A stretch of 64,000 nucleotides of DNA from Latrodectus hesperus (GCA_037975125.1 JAJQOW010000023.1:1093501-1157500), one strand, 5' to 3'; shown: positions 1 to 12,937, numbered from the stretch's first letter. Notes: generated by a model from the sequence alone, not told the origin. Translations and numbers: made by a program.

Positions 1-99
1 AGATTTTTCTTATTGTACAACACAAAATGCTCTTTTTTTCTGCTAAATGCAATTTTTTTCTATTTATTGCTCGGGAAGTATAGCTTTTTCTGGCGCTTT

Positions 100-706
100 A
101 TCAAATTGATAAAGCAATATTATCATTTATTGCAAGAGATTTTCATGCAAAATTTTTTTAAAAGAATGATGTCTTTATTAAGCTATTAGTATTGATGTAA
201 TAGATAAAAACAATCAAAAAGGTATACTAGTCAATTATATGTTGGATTTGTTATAAAGAAAAGTCATCAGAGACTTGTATTTAAGCAAAACTTTAACAAA
301 ATACAAAAACAGAGGAAATTTTTTTTAAATTTCAGATCATTATTAGTATCAAAGGCAAAAATTTAATAAAGAAATGTCCATTGGCATATGGAATACGTAC
401 AAATTGTACGGAAAGGATCATGTTTACATGATCTAACTCTGATATGCAATGAATAATTTAATTTAAATATAATGCAGAAACTGTTTTTGAACTTGTCTAA
501 CGAGTCTAAAATAAATGTTTCAGAATGTGATTCTATTTTAAAAGAATTATATAATTTTGTAGAAGAGTTTAAATCATTAAACCAATTTCTTACAATCAAT
601 TGTGGCTAAGTGTATCATTGATGATCACAACCGAAACACAGAAGGTGTCAACAATATAATAATTAGCAAAGACCAACTTAGTTTTGCTGCTGGTTACAGG
701 GAAATG
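100..706 (+). pseudogene. hAT-like transposase pseudogene, copy 1, C-terminal part
   Basis: This stretch aligns along its length with 31.89-32.88 kb, which carries a recognisable hAT-type C-terminal region. In the + frame near 594-706 it reads SIVAKCIIDDHNRN, then ISKDQLSFAAGYREMY. Copy 2 has SIVVKHIIDYHTQKT at the matching place, followed after its SINE by a similar block. The part matching copy 2's LLLLLSYGQAYVECKFSVNK block is missing here, so there is an internal deletion. Stops and frameshifts run throughout, so it cannot make a protein. A mariner interrupts it at 709. The window begins inside or just before the repeat, so its 5' extent is unknown. The family name rests on pattern recognition of the C-terminal block, not on a search. 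Confidence 0.55.
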
Positions 707-708
707 TA

Positions 709-905
709 TAAGGTTAGGGAATAAGTTCGTAGCATTTATACCAAAGACTTTTATTTAAACAAAATGCCGTTGCTGTTTACAACCTTTTCCCACCTCTCGA
801 CCCATTTCTTGATGCTGTTCCGCCAAAAATCGCCTGGTCTGGTGTCAAAGAAGTTGTTGTTCCAGTTTTTAAAGACTTCTTGGTGCACTGAGAAATACTC
901 GAAAA
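709..905 (-). pseudogene. Inverted mariner 3' end with transposase C-terminus
   Basis: Read on the minus strand this encodes the end of a mariner transposase: KNWNNNFFDTRPGDFW, then SIKKWVERWEKVVNSNG and a stop, followed by AT-rich 3' sequence and the terminal repeat. The element's right end reads INKLVERWEEVLNGNGEYII in the opposite orientation, so the two ends form a fold-back of roughly 140-195 bp. The copies differ at many positions and the left arm lacks about 35 bp near the stop. The left arm therefore either came from a different family member or diverged long ago. It still holds the coding stretch that zinc-finger sequence has replaced in the right arm. Confidence 0.8.
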
Positions 906-917
906 GAAGGCCACAAT

Positions 918-1185
918 CAACACAAGGAGCTCTACATTGCCCAGCTACACCGCATGAAGGAGCCTATTCGGCTGAAAATACCTGATGGACATGGTCAAAC
1001 CATTTTCCTTAACGATAATGCCAGGCCCCATGTTGCACAAGTCGTCAAAGCCGCAATCCAAGAGCTCCAGTAGGAGGTTCTTCAATATCCGCCGTATTCT
1101 CTGGACCATGCACCGACTGATTACTATCTTTTCCGCTCCTTGTCAAACCATATGAACCTTCGATAAGAAAGAGGTCCTTAAAAAC
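918..1185 (+). pseudogene. Mariner transposase fragment, second and third catalytic Asp
   Basis: The + frame reads ELYIAQLHRMKEPIRLK, then FLNDNARPHVAQVVK, a stop replacing one residue after IQELQ, then EVLQYPPYSLDHAPTDYYLF and RSLSNHM. The Asp of DNARPH and the Asp of TDYYLF are separated by 34 positions, the D34D spacing of mariner transposases. Further on, TFDKKEVLKN is readable in a shifted frame just before the zinc-finger sequence starts. The in-frame stop, the frameshift and the missing first catalytic Asp make it a relic. The rest of the C-terminus resumes after the zinc-finger segment. Confidence 0.8.
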
Positions 1186-1492
1186 AGGTGAAAAACCGTT
1201 TCAATGTGAATTTTGTAACATGTCTTTTAATCGAAAAGAAAATCTCAAAGTTCACATGAGAAAGATTCATACAGGTGAAAAACCATTTCAGTGTGAAATT
1301 TGTAATCAAACTTTTTTTACTAAGTCAGATCTCCAAAGGCATCAGCTGGATCATACTGGAAAATTCCAATGTGAAGTTTGCAATAAATATTTTACTTTAA
1401 AGGGAAATCTCGTTAAGCATCAGAGGATCCATATTGGTGAAAAACCGTTTCAATGTGAATTTTGTAACAGGTCTTTTAATCGAAAAGAAAAT
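1184..1492 (+). pseudogene. C2H2 zinc-finger fragment embedded in mariner
   Basis: An open frame encodes TGEKPFQCEFCNMSFNRKEN and onward. There are three complete C2H2 fingers (CX2CX12HX3-4H, with TGEKP-type linkers, one shortened to TGK) and the start of a fourth. Key residues are the Cys pairs of CEFC, CEIC, CEVC and CEFC, with His pairs in HMRKIH, HQLDH and HQRIH. The first ATG (1220) lies inside the first finger. The frame then runs through mariner 3' sequence in the wrong phase and stops at 1540, giving 106 codons. The fingers closely resemble those at 28-30 kb. Whether it is transcribed cannot be seen, and no promoter or splice structure is evident, so I call it a captured fragment rather than a gene. 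Confidence 0.75.
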
Positions 1493-1632
1493 CAACAAAC
1501 TGGTCGAGAGGTGGGAAGAGGTTCTAAACGGCAACGGTGAATATATAATTGATTAACTTATTGATATAATTATTGTTTTTGTTTAAATAAAAGTCTTTGG
1601 TAAAAACGCTACGAACATATTCCCCAGCCTAA
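1491..1632 (+). mobile_element. Mariner 3' end with transposase C-terminus
   Basis: The frame INKLVERWEEVLNGNGEYII, Asp, stop resumes directly after the zinc fingers. An AT-rich 3' region and the terminal repeat follow, ending at 1632 before the TA duplication. Between LKN at about 1185 and INKL here, some 20 transposase residues are missing, compared with the inverted arm, which retains them. Confidence 0.8.
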
Positions 1633-1634
1633 TA

Positions 1635-2750
1635 TAAATTTTATTTAGTTGAATTAAAACAAAAAAAAAAAGCAGCCAATAACTGAAAGAAAGCGAACTT
1701 TACTTGAACATATACTGACTGATGGATTGAAAATCAAAATGAAGCGTTTGGAAGTTGGCTAAAAGGGACTTGAAAAATTTTAAATTGCTTTTATTTTAAA
1801 CTAGGAAAATGGAAGCTTTATTTAATTTTTCTATTTGCTCTTTGAGTAAATATAATTATATTTGAAAAGTGTTTGTTTATACACATCTTGAAATACTCCA
1901 TAAATCGATAGGAATCTATTGAAGATGTTTAGAAACTTTAAAATCACCCATTATTTTATACATTGTATAATTCAGTAATAAGATGTATATTCATTATTTA
2001 AATGAAATTTTTTCTGTTAAAACTAAATTCATTGATGGTCTTTTAAAGTAATCATTGTAAATATTTTTTATATTTAAGTTAGAATCATAATCTCATTAAT
2101 TTTTGCAATTATTTGTTTCTGTTATTTAAAAATACAATTTAAAATATTTGCAAATACATAATGACATGCTTAATTAGTTAAGAACAATTTGTTAAATGAA
2201 GTAAAAAGTAATTTAATATGAATGTTGATATTTCCTGGAATTTGATTCTTGGAAATCTGTACGAACCCTGAAAGAGTACATTTATCATATGGAGAGTGAA
2301 GTGAACGCTACATTATGAAAGTAAAGGAAGAAACTGAATGTAAAATTTTGTTCAATGCTCATTTCATATAAGGAGTGCCTGTTTGGAAAAGGTTAGCAAT
2401 GACTTACATGCTAAATGAGTAAAATCATCCATATAATACAAGTTAATTTAGATATCAAGAAAATGATACTGAGAAGCTATTGTGTTTCAAACACAAATTT
2501 ATGGACTTGACAGGAGAAAATTTCTTTTAATTTTGCATCAAACCTTCTTTAATTTTGAGCAATAAAATGTTAAAATTTTCATTCGCTGTGTGGCCACTGC
2601 AGTCTAACATACTAAGAATATAAAAAAATATATAATCACAAATTTGATTTTCGCTCCTAATAAAAATTTAACAAGCTTAAAAAATACCTGTCTTATAGGT
2701 ATATCTTGCAAATAAAAAACTTTCTTTGTTCTGCAAGTCTTCAACTTGAT
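1635..2750 (+). repeat. 3' flank of hAT-like copy 1
   Basis: This aligns with 32.88-34.32 kb, for example around AACCCTGAAAGAGTACATTT and the ATGGAGAG(T/A)GAAGTGAACGC segment at about 2290. The first 130 bp correspond to the very end of the transposase-like frame seen in copy 2, heavily decayed. Homology fades at about 2750, near TTCTGCAAGNCTTCANCTT. No gene is seen. Confidence 0.6.
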
Positions 2751-3911
2751 GTTTGTAAAATTGACAGGCAGCTCAACAGGTTGAAGATCAAAGATTTCGG
2801 TGGTACAAAGTTTGCTAACAAAATAATTTTTAAAATAAATATGTACACAATTTCACAATTTATACAAAGAATAATGCTCGTTTAAGTTCTCGTTAATACG
2901 TACCACTCAATTTAAAATTTCTTGATTCAGGAGGATCTGGGGTTTGCTTAAATAACTAAAATCTTGTTACATTTACTGACCAAAATGACTTTAATTAAGA
3001 TTATAATATTTCAAATGAGGAATACAAATCGAAGAATGCCGTTTACAAATCTATTTCTTCTCAAACTTAATATAATTTTTTTATGCTTATTTAACACTTT
3101 TGAAAATATTTCTGTGTTATTATTTTTTAAAATTTTGCGTCTCTTGTATTTATTTTGATCAATTTCAGATATTTCAACAAAAACTGCTAATAAGATGGCG
3201 CTAAATCAGTTGAAACCTATTTAAATCAGTTCGCCAAATTAGTTCAAGATAAATCAGAACTGATTTAAATCACAAGTTGCTACTACGAAAAACTTCTGCC
3301 TTGACTTAAACGTTTAAAAGTGCTGTGCGAATGAGGTATACAAGTATTTTTTGTTTTGTGTTAATTCTAGAGATCAAATTTCGTATCTTATTAATACAGT
3401 ACTTTGTTACTCGGTTTGATATGCAGCAGATATCGTATTTAATTATAATTCTTCCAGCTCTCTCCCCAGACATTTGAAAAGATATGGCTAAAATGGTGAG
3501 CATTTTAAAGTTTTCATCATTAAAATTTAATAATTATATATAATGAATGTTGGAAAACAGCTTTTCTATTTATTCATAAAAAAATAATAATAAAAAATAA
3601 ATACTAAAAACAAAATGTGAGAAGAATAATTAATTTTGTTTTAGATTTTATATATCCGCACAATGTTTGAACTAATAGTTAGTTCATAAATATTGTAATT
3701 TTACAGGCTATACTGTTCTAAGAAACACTCTTAGTCGGTAATTTTTAATAAATATATTTCATTCCTTTGTATTGACATTAATATTAATAATATATTATAA
3801 TTATACTTTTGCAAAATATTTATTCCCAGCGTAAAAATTTAGAAAAAAAAAATGCAATACTTTTGGAGGATAAATATCTAAAACTAATTATACTATTTCC
3901 GTAGATCGTTT
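2751..3911. other. Unassigned AT-rich sequence
   Basis: No credible coding region. Around 3193-3270 the AAATCAG motif recurs several times in both orientations, including TAAATCAG-AA-CTGATTTA at 3250-3267. This resembles the subterminal repeats of hAT elements, but no terminal repeats were found. Confidence 0.5.
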
Positions 3912-5220
3912 GAGTAGTTCAGAGGCGTAGTGACGGGGGGGGGCAAGGGGGGCTATCATGCCCCGGCCGCAGCTTGCAGAGGGGCGCCAAATCATTTCAA
4001 AGATAAACAAAATTTTTCAGAAAATTTCAATCTTAGTTTTATTTTAATATTTATTTTATTCGTTGAAATAAACTTTGCATTTTATAATTATAGTGTCATG
4101 TCCACGGAAAAATAAAAAAAGCTCTAGGAAAGAATCAAATTTGGAAAAAAAAAATGTCGATAAAAAATATATGAGGAAGAGCTGCAGGAGCTTGCCATAA
4201 ACGAAAACTCTTATATTTCAATTTTTTTGCATAACTCAGTTCCCTTTAAAAAGTATGTTTATTTGACCATGCTTTCGAATTTTATTTCTTATTCAATTAG
4301 ATTATCGGTTTTCATTCTTTTAATCCTTTCCTTTTTAAGTTTCATATTTTGCAAAAGGTTTGTGATACTATTGTTCTGCACTACAAATCTTGTAAATGTG
4401 TAAATAACGAAAATATCTTAATTTTTTCTTAGGAAATTTCTGGAATATTAGATTGGTCAGTTCCATTTTAATGCATATGAGCTGTTTTTATTTTTGTATA
4501 AGGTTATTTACCAAATTATTTGTATTAATGTTATATTATTTTTGGATCTATTATTATTTAGGGAGATTACAGAGACACCTATTTAATTTTGTGAATACGC
4601 CAAGATTCTCAGTGCCCTTCATGAGTCCTAATTGTTGTGCAGGTTATCTAAGCGAAGTTATATTACTAAAAAAAAATAAATAAAAAAATAAGAAAGTCAT
4701 AATAATACTAACAAAACAAATAAGTTTGCTTTACTCAAAATAAAAAAAGCGTTCAATGAATTTTATTTCCTTTGGCCCCTTCTAGATGTTATAATTATTC
4801 CAAAATTAAAAATTTTTTGTCGAAATTTCAGTGTTTTTAAATATTATTTGACGTGCTATTTTTAATTTCTCATAAGAGATTAAATCCTTTTATTGAACAA
4901 GCAGTATTTCATTAATATTTTAAATTTCCTTTTATGATGAAAAATGTGAAAATTTTTATTTTTTTTTGACTATCATAACGTAATAAAAAATTATTCGCAG
5001 AAAAAGAAAATTTCATATAACTGAAATATTATTAATGAAAACTTGTAAGAATTAAATGTAATAATATCATCAAAAAAATCAAATTTTACTTAAGTTATCA
5101 AGAAGCGATATAGAAAGATTAAATTCAGTTGTTATTGAGACTTTGGGAAATTATATTATCCGTTGTCCCAAAATAAAAGATAAAAATTCTTGTATTTTTA
5201 TCTTTTTATGCTATATTGTA

Positions 5221-5480
5221 GCCTTTTAGCCTAGTGTCGCGTTATACTCGTGAGAAAATCCTGCTGAAACGTGTTTCTCATTAGCGGTCCCCTTTGTCCA
5301 AAATATTTTGTCGGGCAAGGAGGAAGGAACCTCACTCCATGGCAGGGCTAGGGAAACAGATTCCCTAGCCCTGACTCCATGGTGTCCGGCACCAGGCTGA
5401 CCTTCAAAGAAAGGGGGGAAACTTTTCACAGTATGCTGCGCAGGGAATTGTCTTCCTGGAATCGAAATAGGGGGGATCGA
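5221..5480. other. GC-rich hairpin island inside the hAT element
   Basis: A 260-bp island of clearly higher GC in very AT-rich surroundings. CAGGGCTAGGGAA (5343-5355) and its exact inverse TTCCCTAGCCCTG (5361-5373) form a 13-bp stem with a 5-base loop. Near-direct repeats ending ACTCCATGG lie on both sides, ending at 5342 and 5382. A 67-codon minus-strand frame crosses it but matches nothing I know. It may be the 3' part of another repeat family. Confidence 0.4.
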
Positions 5481-6655
5481 GAACTATTACCTCCAAATTC
5501 TAGGAAAACACAAACTTTCTTTCCTTTTTGTAATTCACACGGTTAGTATTTCGTTTCCTCCCAAACATAGCTTCATTGGAAACAAATGTGTAAACTTTTG
5601 AAAACCTGGAGTTTTGACATTTAAAATATTATTGCCGTAAGTTGTGTGTATTTTCTGTCTACTATGAATTCTTTCGATTTCAATATTTATTTCATATTTT
5701 AGCTAGTATAAATATTTATTAACATCAGCTTACAGAGCTTTGAAAATTAAATATTAAATTACTTATTAGTTAAAACTATTTATTTAAAAGTAATTTACTT
5801 AATGTTTAAATGTTTTAGTTGGGGAAATAATTTTTATTTGACTCGTAATTCTGTTGACTTTACATTAGCACCTTATATTAAAAAATTCTTGTTTCAAATG
5901 GCATAAATTAAAAAGCTATGATTGTTTTCGTTTTTAAATGTTTTTTTTTCTTTTCTGTATGCTTAAACAAACAGAATCTTCTTTAATAGCGTAACAACCT
6001 ATTACATGTCTCAGCTGCCTTTACAGCACGCCTTAAATATACAGAATATATTTCTTAATTAATTAGTTTAATTTATACAAATTTAAATAAATCTTTTAAC
6101 TTGAAAAATTCGTTCAAGAAATTTATAAAGAAATCGTACTCATTTTACATTGTCAAGAATTTCTCATTTTACATTGTAAAATTATAAAAATAAGATCGTC
6201 TTTAAATGATATAAATTTATTGAAAAAGAAAAAAAAAAACCTCCTGCCATTGCATGAGCAGCATTTCCAAAATGATTCTGAATAGAAATAAATTTTAACT
6301 TCATAAAAATTACCTCTTATTTTAATAATAAAATATATTTTAATATCTTAAAAAAAAAACAGTTTTATTAAATGCCTTAAAAATGCGAAGAACATTTTCA
6401 CTACTACGATAACTGAAAAAATTTCTTTAAATAAAATTAAGTGATATAACAGTTAAAAAATATTTTTTATCTCAGCACTTGTAATTCTTGATAATAATTC
6501 TAATCAATGAAAAACTTGAAAGAACAATATTGAGTGCGTCAGTTTGGAGAATAATATAATTTTTAATAACATAATATAACATAATGTTTGGTTGAAAATT
6601 TCTGATTGTATTAAATATACATAATTTTACTTGAATTTGTGTACACAAATTTACA

Positions 6656-6719
6656 CAAAAAATTTCTTAAATCAAAAATCAAAACACGTATTTTGATTTT
6701 TGATTTAAGAAATTTTTTG
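6656..6719. repeat. 29-bp perfect inverted repeat
   Basis: Arms at 6656-6684 and 6691-6719 are exact reverse complements (left arm begins CAAAAAATTTCTTAAATC), separated by the six bases CACGTA. It could extrude as a cruciform, or mark the junction of an inverted duplication. No coding role is seen. Confidence 0.9.
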
Positions 6720-7465
6720 CAAAATAGTTTTATTGTATATTAGCGTTTCGTTGCTTATCTGAAATTTGCAATGATAATGATGCTGGCAGGATTTAGTTAT
6801 CTAAATTGAAATCAGATGAAAACTTATTAACAAAGATCTTCTAATTTTAGAATAAAAAAAATTGATAATAATCAAAATCAAAAATAATTTTGGTGATAAT
6901 CAAAAATAATTAATAATTTTGGTAATAATCAAAAATAATTTTGGTTTACATTATTTGTCTGAATGATATAATTTAAAAAGCTATTTTAAATGCGAAATTT
7001 CCTATAAAGTTGCTGTTTTTCACTGGAATTTTTTTGAAATAAAAAAAAATGAAATAAAAGTCAAAGTTTCAGTTTAATCTGTGGTAAATGAAATGTTTAA
7101 AAAAATATCATTGTGAAAAATCAGGTGAGTTGATCCTAAATTTGGGGTGTAATGTCTTACCCAATTATTATTTTGCAATAAATAGCTAAAGTTTGTGAAG
7201 TTAGTAATATTACAGAATTTTTGAAAATTTGTTAGGATAAGTTATAGCATACGTTCAACACATAATGATCAACTATTCGTAGAGTCTTTCATAACTAAGA
7301 TAATGCACAATTAATAGGGAATAAAAATGTTTAATTGCTTCATTTGGTTAACAAGCTAGAAAAAATAAATTTAAAATATTTTTAAGACATTGTTATGGAA
7401 ATGTTAAATCATCATAATCAATTTTCTTAAAAGTTAAAAATTAATTGATAAATAAATATCCCGAC

Positions 7466-7708
7466 TTCAAAATTATAGTATCCAGATCAAGGCCTACAGT
7501 GTCCATATCCGTTTTCCTAAACCAGGGCTCTAAGGTGTGAAGCATATATCCCGGTTTGGTAGTCAGCCCAAAGCGAAATCCCCGGTGTTTAGCTCCCAAG
7601 GATGATTGGTCTTCATTTAATCGACCCACTAAAAGGATAAAAGGTTGAGTGGACCTAGCTTGAGAATCGAACTTATGACCTCTGCCTTGGGATCGCTGAG
7701 TCACCGTG
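7466..7708 (-). mobile_element. Old tRNA-derived SINE, family C
   Basis: On the minus strand this follows the same order as the copies at 59.57 and 63.66 kb: a tRNA-like head with a B-box remnant, then CACTNNATCGACCCACT-type sequence, GGNNTTTAGCTCCC, a two-way matching CCCGGTTTGG/CCCAGTTAGG block, and AAGGCCTACAGTGTCCAT. It is much more diverged than those two, consistent with an older insertion into the hAT element. Confidence 0.7.
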
Positions 7709-8894
7709 TTTAACAAATGTAAAAGTTTGGAGTAAATTTTATCATACAGATTTCCATGGAACAGAAGTCTATAGAGAAATGGGGTACTGAATGATGTTAC
7801 TCAGCAATTGAAAAGAAATTAAACTTAAAACTCCATTAGAACTTCCAACTTGCTTTACCTCATACGGTGAAGATTGAGAGAAGAAGAGGTTGCCACACAC
7901 ATTCAAATATTTTTAACTATTTCTGCATCAATTGCAAGCTGTGAATTTTCATTAGGCAAAAATTAATTTTGACTTATTTATGATCCACCATGAGTCAAAA
8001 CCGTCCAAGTTTTTATCTTAAGTATAGAAGATTTAACAATCTTTAATATAGAATTAATATAGAAAAAGAAAAATTTTTGAAATGATCAACTTTGATAACG
8101 TAATTGATCAATTCGCTTCAGCAAAGACAAGAAAAATGTGAATAGTGTATTATATATTAGATTGCAAATAATTACACATCTGCTTACATCTGCAAGACTT
8201 CTTACATCTGTATGATACGCAATAAATTATTTCATGTTTAAAAAATTTTTTTGTTTTTTAAAATAATTGTATTAGTATATAAAATCAATAATACCTTTTT
8301 ATAATTAATTCTAAAACACATAAGTCCGATTATTATAATGACACTTTTCCGAATCCAATATAAGTGTTTTTTGTAAATTAGAATTGAATTTTATTTAAAT
8401 TTAAAGCTTTGTTTGAGACTTTAATATATTTTCGATTATTTTATAGTAGGTACAATATTTTTATTGTATTCTTTATAACAATTTTACTCCATTTACTATA
8501 ATGTATTATATATCGTTATATTATTATACATCTCTTGTTTTACTTAATACATTTTATTCCCATATTTATATTGTAATACTATTTTTTTCAACGGGGCGCC
8601 AAAAAAGGTATTGTACCCGGGCGCCGATTTTGCTCACTACGCCACTGGAGTAGTTATAAAATCATTTTCACCTTGCAAATAAAACTGAACATTTATACTT
8701 TAAATCTTTTTCATAGATGGCAGCACTAAATTAGAAAGTTTCCAATTTATTATTGGCTTGAAATTATGAATAGAAGGTAGCTAAATAAGCTTGAGAAACC
8801 GTACGACTAGTTGAGAAAAAAAAATTGTCACTATATTAGAAATTGAAAAGCCACATTTATCTCGTACTCCATTTAATTAAAAAGATTTTCTTAT

Positions 8895-9813
8895 GCACAG
8901 TTGGTAAAAAAAGTATTAGAACAGTAGGAAATTTTAAGTTTTCAAAGTAATAAAATGAAACATTGTATTTATATTATGTAATACTTTTACATAATTACGG
9001 AGTAAGAAACAAATATTTAGAATCAATAAGATTTAAAAAAATATAATAAAAGGAGATTTGCATTGTAAAAAAAGTATTAGAACATCGGACTTCAATATTG
9101 AATCATACATAAAATAAAATAATTAAAAATTCAAACGTGATATTAATACTTGGTATGTAGTCTTTTAGCTGAAATTACTGCATCCAGACGTCTTGGCATA
9201 GATTCCATCAAATCTTTGGTGACATGCTGGTCCAGGCATCTTGCAAAACTTGCTTTACTTGTTTTGGGAATTTTCTCACTTTTTCATCCAATAGATGCTA
9301 CAAATGTTCTATAGGATTCAGGTCTGGTGACAGTGGGGGAGTTACCAATCTTCGGGGAGCATTATATAATAGCCATTCTTTGGTTTTGTTGGCAGTATGT
9401 TTGGGGTCTTGGTCTTGTTGAAAAATGAATGTCCTCTCTAACACTAATTTCTTTGCACTCACTATCTTCCAAGTTATCTCGTAACACATCAATATATGAA
9501 AAAGCTGTCATTTTATCATCAATGAACTGGAGATTTCCAACTCCATTGTAAGCCATACACCCCAGACTATGACATTCCCTCCTCCGTGCTTTATAGTTTT
9601 CCGTACATTTTGAGCCTAAAAAGTAGTTCCTTTTCTTCTCCAAACTGTGAGCACGTGTTTAGGTTTGAAAATTTCAAATTTACTCTCGTCGGAGAAAATT
9701 ACATTTTTCCAGAAATTTAATGAGTTCCAGAAATTAACAGGTTTTTCCTGTTGATTTCTAAAATAAAAAGAGGATTTTTCCTTCGCCGTCTTCCTTTTAT
9801 ACCATCATTATGC
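8895..9813 (-). mobile_element. Tc1-like element, 3' half
   Basis: The outer end contains GTAAAAAAAGTATTAGAACA twice (about 8904 and 9066), an arrangement like the two-repeat ends of some Tc1 elements. The other outer end, at about 25.7 kb, has the inverse of the same motif. Between lies the C-terminal half of a Tc1-type transposase on the minus strand. At 9813/9814 the sequence switches to the U3 end of a retrotransposon LTR. The matching 5' half is at 25.38-25.74 kb, so the two halves appear to belong to one copy split by a large insertion. Confidence 0.7.
9135..9813 (-). pseudogene. Tc1-like transposase, C-terminal half
   Basis: Read on the minus strand: DGIKGRRRRKNP just inside the break, then a decayed stretch ending FSPTRVNLKF that corresponds to the family's central FSDES block, then GGGNVIVWGCMAYNGVG. 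After a frameshift comes FQQDQDPKHTANKTKEW and PPLSPDLNPIEHL. The first Asp of DQDPKH and the Glu of PIEH are 34 residues apart, the DD34E spacing of Tc1 transposases. A stop replaces the Trp expected after IEHL, followed by LDEKVRKFPKQV. Several stops and at least two frameshifts make it inactive. About 70 residues between this half and the N-terminal half are missing. Confidence 0.75.
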
Positions 9814-9877
9814 AGTGCAATAAAAATACACACACCTATTTTCTCAGAGTTTGGTAATGTCGTATTACACTACGACA
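9814..9877 (-). mobile_element. Remnant of gypsy 3' LTR
   Basis: These 64 bp match the outer end of the LTR at 25.31-25.375 kb with about six differences (minus strand starts TGTCGTAGTGTAATACGACA, against TGTTGTAGTATAATACGACA). A polypurine tract lies immediately inside. The rest of the LTR is gone and Tc1 sequence follows, so a deletion probably removed most of this LTR together with part of the Tc1 gene. Confidence 0.7.
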
Positions 9878-9893
9878 TAATCCTCCCCCACTT
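9878..9893 (-). other. Polypurine tract of the gypsy element
   Basis: The minus strand reads AAGTGGGGGAGGA followed by TTA, directly upstream of the LTR start TGTCG. This is the expected position and composition of the plus-strand primer of an LTR retrotransposon. Confidence 0.6.
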
Positions 9894-12565
<2,672 letters not shown>

Positions 12566-12805
12566 TAGGGATGGGAAGAAATACCTGTAACAGGTATTTT
12601 GTAATCAGTATTTGAATGTAACAACCTGTAATCAGTACTTTTTCTTCCAAATACTCAGTACTTCCAGTAACAAAGTCAGCGCGAGTTCCAGTATGCCCAG
12701 ACAGTTGCAGGTACAATGTACTTGACCAGTTTCTAAGACAGAGCGAGTACGTGAGCACGTACTTGTTACATAGTAATCAGCGAGTACGTGTGTACGTGGT
12801 TGTTA

Positions 12806-12847
12806 CAAAGTAACAAGCAAGTACTCACGTACTTGCTTGTTACTTTG
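12806..12847. repeat. 18-bp arm hairpin
   Basis: CAAAGTAACAAGCAAGTA at 12806-12823 pairs exactly with TACTTGCTTGTTACTTTG at 12830-12847, with loop CTCACG. The right arm is the first unit of the tandem array that follows, so one unit exists in inverted form beside the array. Confidence 0.9.
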
Positions 12848-12937
12848 TACTTGCTTGTTACTTTGTACTTGCTTATTACTTTGTACTTGCTTATTACTTT
12901 GTACTTGCTTATTACTTTGTACTTGCTTGTTACAAAG
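12830..12937. repeat. 18-bp minisatellite, six units
   Basis: Units of TACTTGCTT(G/A)TTACTTTG are repeated head to tail; the last diverges to TTACAAAG. The + frame translates as repeated LLLCTCL, which is a repeat artefact, not a gene. Confidence 0.95.

Larger units (their letters stand above)
709..1632 (+). mobile_element. Rearranged mariner element carrying zinc-finger sequence
   Basis: The ends are imperfect terminal inverted repeats. The left begins TAAGGTTAGGGAATAAG, and the reverse complement of the right begins TTAGGCTGGGGAATATG; the match continues through GTTCGTAGC. TA dinucleotides at 707-708 and 1633-1634 are the target duplication, and the paralogue at 32.88 kb has the uninterrupted site. 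Inside, in order: an inverted copy of a mariner 3' end (709 to about 905), a forward C-terminal half of a mariner transposase (about 918-1185), C2H2 zinc-finger sequence (1184-1492), and the forward 3' end of the element (1491-1632). The N-terminal half and first catalytic aspartate are absent. It cannot supply its own transposase, but both ends are mariner-type termini and might have been mobilised in trans. Confidence 0.85.
3920..8647. mobile_element. Non-autonomous hAT element
   Basis: The left end begins CAGAGGCGTAGTGA and the reverse complement of the right end begins CAGTGGCGTAGTGA, a 14-bp terminal inverted repeat with one mismatch. The flanks are identical 8-bp duplications, GAGTAGTT at 3912-3919 and 8648-8655. 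Eight-bp duplications with CAGNGGCGTAG ends are typical of the hAT superfamily. Both ends carry G/C-rich blocks with GGGGCGCCAAA close inside, in sharp contrast to the AT-rich body. The 4.7-kb interior has no recognisable transposase, but it holds a GC-rich hairpin island, a long inverted repeat and an old SINE. It may be a large deletion derivative or have gained nested inserts. Confidence 0.85.

Noticed and set aside
764..985. 73-codon plus frame in the mariner
   Set aside because: It crosses the inverted arm and then runs out of phase with the real transposase frame.
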